5,288 nucleotides of DNA from Capsulimonas sp. GTDB lineage: Bacteria; Armatimonadota; Armatimonadia; Armatimonadales; Capsulimonadaceae. Positions 1-4,855 of this stretch are shown here, piece by piece. Under the pieces are notes generated by a model, which did not search any database, was not told the origin of the DNA, and saw only the letters and a program-made list of their open reading frames with translations. Location of the stretch: the NCBI GenBank assembly GCA_025963815.1, contig JAOQAA010000523.1, positions 1 through 5,288 on the forward strand. The letters are read 5' to 3'. A program made the translations under genes and the position numbers. How positions within the stretch are numbered: position 1 is the first letter of the stretch; each line of letters begins with the position of its first letter.

Positions 1-585
1 GATGTCGAACGCCGGCAATTGGAGAACCGCCAGGAGTTCGCCGAAGCCGGTATCCGGCTCGAAGTCGAGAAACTGCGAATCCAGGCCGACAAAGAAGTGC
101 AGCAGGAGTTCGCGAAGGCGCTCGGCCAGTTCCTGTCCAAGGGCAATATGACCCTGTACGGCACGCCTGAGACGGCGCAGAAGATGATGGACAACATGGC
201 GAAGGGCTTCGGCATCCGCGCCATGGCCGACGGCTTCCTCGGCGGCGCGACGCCGCAGAACGGCGCCAACGGACACTCGCCCACCGGCAGCGGCCCGAGC
301 CCGGTCGATAATCTCATCGGCAGCCTCGGCAAGCTGGTCGGTCCGGTCGTCGAAAAGCTCACCGGCCAGCCGCTCGACAACGAAGCGCAGGCAGACGCCA
401 TCGCGAAGGCCCTCGCCGGCAACCCCGCCGCGCTCAAAGCCATCGCCGACGCACTCGGCGCGTCCGACCCGACCCCGGTGGTCAAAGCCTCGGAACCGAT
501 CGTCGTGAAGTCCGTCAGCGCCAACGGCGCCGTCAGCGAAAAGCCTGCGGTGATCGTCACTTCGGCAGGCTCGGAGGCGAATTAA
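1..585 (+). CDS. C-terminal part of a flotillin/SPFH-like protein (5' end outside window)
   Basis: The frame is open from the first base and ends at TAA 583-585, giving 194 visible residues. I therefore treat it as the 3' part of a longer gene; the internal TTG at 19 is not a convincing start. The first 45 or so residues are charged and alanine/glutamate-rich with coiled-coil character. They are followed by a conserved-looking block, FAKALGQFLSKGNMTLYGTP, and then AQKMMDNMAKGFGI. This order (coiled coil, then a short 'G-N-hydrophobic-G-T-P' block, then an amphipathic helix) resembles the C-terminal end of bacterial flotillin-like band-7 proteins, which oligomerise at the membrane. The diagnostic SPFH domain itself is not in the window. 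Next come a Gly/Asn/Pro-rich linker (about residues 80-100) and an Ala-rich, low-complexity tail. Codon use is GC-rich, like the regulators downstream. The fragment is clearly coding; the family name is a tentative inference. Confidence 0.6.
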   Translation, partial: DVERRQLENRQEFAEAGIRLEVEKLRIQADKEVQQEFAKALGQFLSKGNMTLYGTPETAQKMMDNMAKGFGIRAMADGFLGGATPQNGANGHSPTGSGPSPVDNLIGSLGKLVGPVVEKLTGQPLDNEAQADAIAKALAGNPAALKAIADALGASDPTPVVKASEPIVVKSVSANGAVSEKPAVIVTSAGSEAN

Positions 586-614
586 CACCGGCCATCACCT
601 AGCGCTCCGCGCCA

Positions 615-638
615 CCCTCTCCCAATTCTGGGAGGGGG
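615..638. terminator. Palindrome between convergent genes, possible bidirectional terminator or dispersed repeat
   Basis: CCCTCTCCCA (615-624) pairs with TGGGAGGGGG (629-638) around a 4-base loop, forming a 10-bp stem with one G-U wobble. It sits between the stop of the flotillin-like gene (585) and the stop of the convergent AraC gene (661), where a shared terminator is expected. On the + strand a short T run (TATTTT, 643-648) follows after more G; on the - strand there is no T run. The core CTCCCA...TGGGAG resembles short palindromes scattered between genes in many bacterial genomes, so a mobile or dispersed repeat is an alternative. Confidence 0.5.
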
Positions 639-660
639 GGGGTATTTTGGGCGCCAGGAT

Positions 661-1686
661 CTAATCCGCGCCGTCTTTTCGCCGTAGCGGCTCGGGCAGG
701 GAGATGCTTCCGTGCTGGCGGAATTCGCTGGGCGTCATCTTGGTCATCGATCGGAAGGCGCGGATGAAGTTGGTGTAATCGGAGTAGCCCAAACGGGCCG
801 CGATCTGTTTGATGGAGATGTCCGTGTCCTTGAGCAGGAAGCTCGCGCGGCGGATCTTCATCTCCATCAGGATTTCCTTCGGCGAGCGCTGAACGCACTT
901 CTGGAACGCGCGCGAGAGATACTCGCGGTTTACGCCCATGGTCCGTGCGAGCGTGCCGACATTCAGATCCAGCTCCAAGTCTCGGTCGATAATCTCCAGG
1001 GCCTGCTTGATCAGGTCCATCGCCGGATCGGGCTCCGCACGCTCGCGGGCGGATGCGGCGAGAGCCAGCAGAAGCTCCAAAACGATCTCGGCGCCGTCGA
1101 GCGCGTGTGGGTGGATGGTGGTGTAGGGGGAGGATTCAAAGCCCAGCATTCGCTTGATGATCGGCGATTGCGGGCTGAGATGGTAGATTGACCCGTAATT
1201 CGAAACCAGCTCACGCGTCATCGCCCGGGCGGCGAGGCCGCGAAAGTTGAACGCCAAAAACTCCCATGGCTTTCGGTCTACTCCAGGATAGAAATAGCGA
1301 GTTTCCGGGTCGGAGATTTCGGTGAGAAACGCGTCGCCCTCGGACACATAATGCATACCCTGCGCATCCGAAAACCCACCTGTGCCGGCAAGGGTGTAGC
1401 AGAAATAGCAATAATCTTGCCCCGCGCGCAGATGCCCGTCCGCCGTATAGCGCGGGTCGTTTGTGGCCTGTACGCTGATGGACATTGGGTACAGGAAGAG
1501 AGGCATCTCCGGGAGCGGCACGATATCCATGTGCCAGAGAGGACGCCAGGTTTGCCGATGAGTGGCGTCCCACTGATGGAACTGCTCGGTGCGCTGTTCG
1601 CCCTGGTTGATCTCGGAAAGCTCCATGGGACTTTCCGAGTCTCTCTCGCGGGCGGCGTCCTCCCTAATTTCAGGATTGTCTCTCAA
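661..1686 (-). CDS. AraC-family transcriptional regulator with N-terminal cupin-type sensor domain
   Basis: This 341-residue protein has the standard two-domain AraC layout. Residues about 65-150 look like the cupin-type effector-binding domain (PMSISVQATNDPRY, then GDAFLTEISDPETRYFYPG, then PWEFLAFNFRG). Residues about 235-333 form the double helix-turn-helix. The first HTH is around 245-263 (VGTLARTMGVNREYLSRAF) and the second around 292-312 (IKQIAARLGYSDYTNFIRAF), ending in the family signature MTPSEFRQ. It should bind DNA as a cytoplasmic regulator, most often of sugar use in such families; the ligand cannot be read from the sequence. I chose the TTG at 1684-1686 because GAGGAG lies five bases upstream. 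The ATG at 1624-1626 (residue 21) is the alternative and has only a weak GGAAAG upstream. The first 20 residues are highly charged. A TACAAT -10-like hexamer on this strand (1772-1777) has no good -35. The nearest - strand neighbour is the DUF2917 gene, 160 bases upstream. The target is unknown. Confidence 0.93.
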   Translation of the reverse strand: MRDNPEIREDAARERDSESPMELSEINQGEQRTEQFHQWDATHRQTWRPLWHMDIVPLPEMPLFLYPMSISVQATNDPRYTADGHLRAGQDYCYFCYTLAGTGGFSDAQGMHYVSEGDAFLTEISDPETRYFYPGVDRKPWEFLAFNFRGLAARAMTRELVSNYGSIYHLSPQSPIIKRMLGFESSPYTTIHPHALDGAEIVLELLLALAASARERAEPDPAMDLIKQALEIIDRDLELDLNVGTLARTMGVNREYLSRAFQKCVQRSPKEILMEMKIRRASFLLKDTDISIKQIAARLGYSDYTNFIRAFRSMTKMTPSEFRQHGSISLPEPLRRKDGAD

Positions 1687-1691
1687 TCGTA

Positions 1692-1697
1692 CTCCTC
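1692..1697 (-). promoter_or_regulatory. Ribosome binding site deciding a TTG start for the AraC gene
   Basis: On the - strand GAGGAG stands five bases before the TTG at 1686-1684. An ATG at 1699-1697 overlaps this site but is out of frame and meets a stop after nine codons. The strength and spacing of the site favour the TTG start over the internal ATG at 1626. Confidence 0.65.
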
Positions 1698-1846
1698 ATG
1701 GGCAATCTCTTCCCAAAATCACAAGATGACATCTCGCGGCGTGTTTTTCCGCTTGATGCCTTCCTGCGATTATTGTACCCGTGAGCCCAGTGGGATTTCG
1801 ATGAACCTCTTTAATAAGAAGTAACGGCGTTCGCGGTTCGCAATCC

Positions 1847-2137
1847 TCAATCCACGCGAACACGCGCTCCTCGCGCCATGCCCTGCACGAGGACGCGTCC
1901 TCGGCGTGTGATCTGAAATATGTCTCCGACAGAGAGATGGTAATCGGAGGCGTCGCCTTCTTGTGTTACCCAGCATTCGCCTTGAAGGCAGGCGACGGCG
2001 CCGCCGGTCCGGCGAGCGTCCAGGCGGAACAGGCCGCCGGAAATCAATGAAACTTCGTCCGCGTCCCTGGACTTGCGATCCGTGTCGGTTCGGATGGGAG
2101 CGGGCGCCTGCTCGACATTGAGTGTTTGCGCTTTCAT
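1847..2137 (-). CDS. Small DUF2917 family protein
   Basis: This 96-residue protein starts at ATG 2137-2135. The core, residues about 30-88, reads LISGGLFRLDARRTGGAVACLQGECWVTQEGDASDYHLSVGDIFQITRRGRVLVQGM, broken here as blocks: 'L..G..FRLD', 'G..CLQGECWVTQEGD' with W56, 'D65Y.L..GD72' and 'I.RRGRVLVQ'. This is the pattern of DUF2917 proteins, short beta-rich, cupin-like domains whose biochemical role is not known. There is no signal peptide or membrane segment, so it should be cytoplasmic. The first 28 residues are polar and probably disordered. The frame stays open upstream to 2233, but that part is not DUF2917-like and would run through the operator repeats, so I reject the longer start. 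Only a weak AGAG precedes the ATG, and a CATAAT hexamer lies seven bases upstream, so leaderless expression is possible. It is divergent from the MocR gene, which probably controls it (inference). Confidence 0.85.
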   Translation of the reverse strand: MKAQTLNVEQAPAPIRTDTDRKSRDADEVSLISGGLFRLDARRTGGAVACLQGECWVTQEGDASDYHLSVGDIFQITRRGRVLVQGMARGARVRVD

Positions 2138-2143
2138 GACTCT

Positions 2144-2172
2144 ATTATGGCGGGATGCGCGTGAAGAGTACA
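2144..2172 (-). promoter_or_regulatory. Possible promoter of the DUF2917 gene
   Basis: On the - strand CATAAT (2149-2144) could be a -10 and TGTACT (2172-2167) a poor -35, with a 17-base spacer. The -35 match is weak, but it overlaps the left operator-like element (GTACAG at 2168-2173). A regulator bound there would block or contact the polymerase. The -10 is so close to the ATG that the transcript would be nearly leaderless. Confidence 0.3.
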
Positions 2173-2173
2173 G
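2162..2173. promoter_or_regulatory. Operator-like element, copy 1
   Basis: TGAAGAGTACAG matches copy 2 (TGACCGGTACAG, starting 31 bases downstream) at 9 of 12 positions, in the same orientation. The shared form is TGAnnnGTACAG. The 31-base offset is about three helical turns, placing both copies on the same face of the DNA. This copy lies close to the DUF2917 gene. Confidence 0.5.
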
Positions 2174-2192
2174 ACGTAGACTCCGTGAATTG

Positions 2193-2232
2193 TGACCGGT
2201 ACAGATTGGTAAATATTCCACTGTACTGGTCA
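2193..2232. promoter_or_regulatory. Inverted-repeat operator in the DUF2917/MocR control region (copies 2 and 3)
   Basis: TGACCGGTACAG (2193-2204) and CTGTACTGGTCA (2221-2232) are inverted copies with one mismatch in twelve, separated by 16 AT-rich bases. The right arm ends just before the predicted -35 of the MocR gene (2236). MocR regulators such as GabR and PdxR are known to bind paired repeat half-sites in divergent intergenic regions, so autoregulation by the adjacent MocR protein is the leading explanation. Binding has not been shown here. Confidence 0.6.
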
Positions 2233-2235
2233 TGA

Positions 2236-2264
2236 TTGGAGGGGATTGCCCCTATGCTTATAGA
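2236..2264 (+). promoter_or_regulatory. Probable promoter of the MocR gene
   Basis: TTGGAG (2236-2241) and TATAGA (2259-2264) are separated by 17 bases; each hexamer matches the sigma-70 consensus at four of six positions. Transcription would start near 2271, giving a leader of about 17 bases. The operator inverted repeat lies immediately upstream, a position suited to activation or to control of the divergent promoter. Confidence 0.45.
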
Positions 2265-2287
2265 GCGAGGGCAGGTATCATGGAGGC

Positions 2288-3733
2288 ATGATTACCACGG
2301 AAGACAATGGCGTCCGATCCGGGACGCTTTATGAAGAGGTTGCGGCGCGTGTGACGCGCCTGATCGATGAGGGTACGTTCCAGCCGGGCGACCGCTTGTC
2401 GTCCGTGCGCAAGCTCAGCCAGCAGCTGCAAGTGAGTATTTCGACGGTGATGGAGGCGTACCGGGTCCTGGAAGACCGAGGATTGATCGAGGCGCGTCCG
2501 CAGTCGGGATACTACGTGCGTCTCGCGCGGCAGGAGGCGCCTGCCGAGCCCGAAGTCTCGCGCCCATCTCGCACCCCCACCGCCGTCAGTCTCAGCGACT
2601 TTCATGGAATGCTGATGCGCGACATCGGCAACCCCAATCTTCTGCACCTGGGCGCGGCGATCCCCAATCCCGAACTGCTTCCCATCGGCAAGCTGAGCCG
2701 GACGATCGCGGCGGTCACGCGCCGGCACGGCGTCCTGAGCGTGGCGTACAACGGCCCGCTCGGCGCGGAAGCGCTGCGCGTGCAGATCGCGCGGCGCGCG
2801 CTTGGCGCTGGATGCACGCTCTCGCCCGACCAGATCCTGACGACCTGCGGCAGCCAGGAAGCGATCAGTCTCGCGCTGCGGGCCGTCTGCCAGCCGGGCG
2901 ACACCGTCGCGATCGAATCGCCGGTGTACTATGGGATCTTGCAATGCATCGAGCAGTTGGGGCTGAGAGCGCTGGAGATCCCGACATCACCGCGCACGGG
3001 GATCAGTCTGGAGGCGCTTCGCTACGCCCTGGGAGAAAATGAGGTGAGCGCCTGCGTTGTCGTCAGCAACTTCAGCAACCCGCTGGGCGGGTGCATGCCG
3101 GACGATCACAAGCGCGAACTGGTGGAGATGCTGTCCGAGCGGGAGATCCCGCTGATCGAGGACGATATCTACGGCGACATCGGCTTCGCGGACGAGCGCC
3201 CAAAGACTTGCAAGGCGTTTGACAGAGACGGGTGGGTGATCCTTTGCTCGTCGTATTCGAAGACCCTCGCGCCGGGATACCGGGTGGGGTGGGCGGTCGC
3301 CGGTCGCTTCATGGACAAAATGACGCGCCTGAAGCTGACGAGCAGCCTCGCCTGCCCGACGCCAACCCAGCTGGCTGTCGCCGATTTCCTCGCCAACGGC
3401 GGCTACGACCACCACTTGCGTAAGATCCGCAAAGTTTACGCCCGGCAGGTGCTGCTGATGGGGCAGGCGGTCGGCCGCGCCTTTCCCGCCGGAACCTGCG
3501 TTACCCGCCCCGAAGGCGGTTACGTGCTGTGGGTCGAGTGTCCCCCGCGTGTCGACGCGCTGAAGCTCTACGAATGGGCGCTGACGGCGGGAATGACCAT
3601 CGCGCCTGGCCCCCTCTTTTCCGCCAAACAAAAGTATCGAAACTGCATTCGCCTGAACGCCGCCTTCTGGTCTGAAGACGTCGAGCGCGCCATCGTTCGT
3701 TTGGGACAAACGGCGGATACTATGGGCAAGTAG
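2288..3733 (+). CDS. MocR-family (YdcR-like) GntR/aminotransferase fusion regulator
   Basis: This 481-residue protein joins a GntR winged helix (about residues 12-78: LYEEVAARVTRLIDEGTF, PGDRLSSVRKLSQQL, then STVMEAYRVLEDRGLIEARP) to a fold-type I aminotransferase domain (about 115-475). The PLP-site residues are all visible. N264 is in the NPLG motif, D292 and Y295 are in DDIYGD, the Schiff-base lysine K325 is in SSYSKTLAPGYRVGW, and the carboxylate-binding R455 is in CIRLNAAFW. The segment ARPQSGYYV and the overall pattern resemble E. coli YdcR more than GabR or PdxR. Such proteins use PLP plus an amino compound as the regulatory signal and usually act as transcription factors rather than enzymes. 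Length is normal. The ATG at 2288 is the only reasonable start, since a stop at 2261-2263 closes the frame upstream. GGAGG lies only one base before it, which is unusually close. It is divergent from the DUF2917 gene and shares a repeat-rich control region with it. Targets and ligand are unknown. Confidence 0.93.
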   Translation: MITTEDNGVRSGTLYEEVAARVTRLIDEGTFQPGDRLSSVRKLSQQLQVSISTVMEAYRVLEDRGLIEARPQSGYYVRLARQEAPAEPEVSRPSRTPTAVSLSDFHGMLMRDIGNPNLLHLGAAIPNPELLPIGKLSRTIAAVTRRHGVLSVAYNGPLGAEALRVQIARRALGAGCTLSPDQILTTCGSQEAISLALRAVCQPGDTVAIESPVYYGILQCIEQLGLRALEIPTSPRTGISLEALRYALGENEVSACVVVSNFSNPLGGCMPDDHKRELVEMLSEREIPLIEDDIYGDIGFADERPKTCKAFDRDGWVILCSSYSKTLAPGYRVGWAVAGRFMDKMTRLKLTSSLACPTPTQLAVADFLANGGYDHHLRKIRKVYARQVLLMGQAVGRAFPAGTCVTRPEGGYVLWVECPPRVDALKLYEWALTAGMTIAPGPLFSAKQKYRNCIRLNAAFWSEDVERAIVRLGQTADTMGK

Positions 3734-3748
3734 GATCCACAGCCCATA
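3721..3748 (+). terminator. Inverted repeat across the MocR stop codon, weak terminator candidate
   Basis: TATGGGC (3721-3727) and GCCCATA (3742-3748) are a perfect 7-bp inverted repeat with a 14-base loop that contains the TAG stop (3731-3733). No T run follows, so it is not a classical intrinsic terminator. It may act as a 3' stabilising hairpin, or may be chance. No better terminator is visible before the pseudopilin promoter. Confidence 0.3.
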
Positions 3749-3793
3749 TTCCACGCCAATTTCCGTGTATGAAATGCGAGCAAGAAAATTCTG

Positions 3794-3822
3794 TTGACAT
3801 GCAATACTAGTTGTGCTATAGT
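3794..3822 (+). promoter_or_regulatory. Strong promoter of pseudopilin gene 1 (copy A of a duplicated cassette)
   Basis: A perfect -35 TTGACA (3794-3799) and a -10 TATAGT (3817-3822) are separated by exactly 17 bases, with an extended TG at 3814-3815. Transcription would start near 3829, giving a leader of about 46 bases. The spacer holds an imperfect palindrome, GCAATACTAGTTGTGC (3801-3816). The same cassette precedes pseudopilin gene 2 at 4780-4808 with 27 of 29 bases identical. Confidence 0.85.
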
Positions 3823-3830
3823 AGTTGTAC

Positions 3831-3842
3831 CCCGGCTTCGGG
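3831..3842 (+). other. Small GC hairpin at the start of the pseudopilin 1 leader
   Basis: CCCG and CGGG pair around the loop GCTT, right after the predicted transcription start (about 3829). A hairpin at the extreme 5' end can protect a message from decay. The second pseudopilin gene has no equivalent hairpin, so its importance is uncertain. Confidence 0.3.
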
Positions 3843-3874
3843 TTGGATTATCATACTTTTTGGAGGTTCGGACA

Positions 3875-4741
3875 ATGCAGACGTATCAATCGAAGAACTT
3901 ACGTGGATTTACTTTGATAGAATTACTCGTGGTTATCGCAATGATCGCGATTTTGGCCGCTATTCTCTTTCCTGTCTTTGCGAAAGCGCGCGAAAAGGCT
4001 CGACAAATATCTTGTCTCTCGAACGAGAAGCAGATCGGTTTGGGATTTATGCAATACAGCCAGGATAACGATGAGACTCTTCCCATCGGCTCGCAGCTGA
4101 ATTTCGGCGGTAACTTGGGAGCCGGCTGGGCGGGGCAGATCTATCCATACGTCAAGAGCACCGGCATATTCCAATGCCCGGACGATTCCACGACCGGCAA
4201 TCTGAGCGCCGTCCCGCCGGTTTATCCTGTCTCATACGCGTATAACGCTCTGATCCCGAACAGCTTCAATGCCGGCAATGGCCTGCCGACGACGCTCGGC
4301 AAACTCTCTGCGTTTACCTCGCCCGCCAAGACCGTGCTGCTTTCCGAATGTACAAACGCATTTGGTCGCATCTCAACTCCGAACGAAGGCGGCGCCGTGG
4401 ACAATGTCTCCCCAGGCAGCACCGGAAATGCATTCTTTGATGGTCAGGTGCATGGCGGCTCGGATTCGCCTACGGTCAAGGGCGCTACGGGTTATGTCGG
4501 CGGCTACAACAAAGACATCAGCCAGAAGGATGGACGGCATACCGAAGGGGCGAGCTATCTCTTCTCGGACGGCCACGCCAAATGGGTACGGCCTTCTCAA
4601 ATTTGCCCTGGCGCGAATGACGCCGCGACGCCCACCAGCGCGCCGACACCCGCCGGATCCTATTTCAACAACGCCGCCGGCGCTGACTTCGCGGGCGACA
4701 ATAACTTCCCGAATTACGCCGGCACCTGGAGCGCGATTTAA
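3875..4741 (+). CDS. DUF1559-type pseudopilin (prepilin N-terminus, H-X9-DG domain), paralogue 1
   Basis: This is a 288-residue protein. A short leader ends at G11, followed by F12-TLIE16 and a hydrophobic helix (about 12-33), the class III signal for cleavage and N-methylation by a prepilin peptidase; E16 is the conserved +5 glutamate. Then comes [21 protein letters not shown], typical of the DUF1559 family. The C-terminal half has the H-X9-DG motif (H222, D232, G233, followed by H234). C47 and C101 may form a disulfide, because both have counterparts in paralogue 2. The mature protein should be membrane-anchored with its C-terminal domain outside the cytoplasm, as part of a type IV pilus/type II secretion-like assembly or of the cell envelope; its exact role is unknown. 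The start is ATG 3875, with GGAGG eight bases upstream (3862-3866). A longer open frame begins at a TTG inside the -35 box and cannot be the true start. The first 60 codons are noticeably AT-rich compared with the flanking genes. No pilus assembly gene is nearby. Confidence 0.92.
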   Translation: MQTYQSKNLRGFTLIELLVVIAMIAILAAILFPVFAKAREKARQISCLSNEKQIGLGFMQYSQDNDETLPIGSQLNFGGNLGAGWAGQIYPYVKSTGIFQCPDDSTTGNLSAVPPVYPVSYAYNALIPNSFNAGNGLPTTLGKLSAFTSPAKTVLLSECTNAFGRISTPNEGGAVDNVSPGSTGNAFFDGQVHGGSDSPTVKGATGYVGGYNKDISQKDGRHTEGASYLFSDGHAKWVRPSQICPGANDAATPTSAPTPAGSYFNNAAGADFAGDNNFPNYAGTWSAI

Positions 4742-4743
4742 CG

Positions 4744-4768
4744 AACGCCATGAGCAAAGGAGCGTTTT
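4744..4768 (+). terminator. Weak terminator candidate after pseudopilin 1
   Basis: AACGC (4744-4748) can pair with GCGTT (4762-4766), followed by TTAT and an AT-rich stretch. The stem is short and the loop is 13 bases, so termination would be inefficient. The AT-rich tail (4765-4779) also directly abuts the next promoter and could serve it as an UP element. Confidence 0.3.
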
Positions 4769-4779
4769 ATAAATAATTC

Positions 4780-4808
4780 TTGACATGCAATACTAGTAGT
4801 GCTATACT
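4780..4808 (+). promoter_or_regulatory. Strong promoter of pseudopilin gene 2 (copy B of the duplicated cassette)
   Basis: TTGACA (4780-4785), a 17-base spacer and TATACT (4803-4808), with an extended TG at 4800-4801. It differs from copy A only at two positions, 4798 and 4807. The spacer palindrome GCAATACTAGTAGTGC (4787-4802) is better matched here, 14 of 16 bases. An AT-rich stretch lies upstream. Transcription would start near 4815, with a leader of about 41 bases that otherwise shows no clear similarity to the leader of gene 1. Confidence 0.85.
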
Positions 4809-4855
4809 CACATCAGTCCCGATTAACTTCTTTTCATCTTATAGGATTTACAAAA

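Noticed and set aside
599..898. A 99-residue open frame on the - strand ending in a PPLPELGEGGAER-like tail
   Set aside because: It overlaps the AraC HTH region in another frame, and its tail is a translation of the intergenic palindrome; it has no family features.
712..1191. A long + strand frame opposite the AraC gene
   Set aside because: Antisense shadow of a well-supported AraC gene in GC-rich DNA; its composition has no recognisable domain.
1830..1860. TTCGCG/CGCGAA inverted repeat around the DUF2917 stop as a terminator
   Set aside because: Only 6 bp with a 19-base loop and no T run on the - strand; likely chance in GC-rich sequence.
1770..1976. A 68-residue - strand frame between the AraC and DUF2917 genes
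   Set aside because: It overlaps the DUF2917 coding region out of frame, has a biased Arg-rich composition typical of a shadow frame, and shows no motif.
2138..2233. N-terminal extension of the DUF2917 protein to a start at 2233
   Set aside because: It runs through the operator repeats and the candidate promoter, and the extra 32 residues do not belong to the DUF2917 domain.
3794..3874. N-terminal extension of pseudopilin 1 from a TTG at 3794
   Set aside because: It would start inside the -35 box and read through the -10 and leader. The ATG at 3875 has GGAGG upstream and gives the same 11-residue prepilin leader as paralogue 2.
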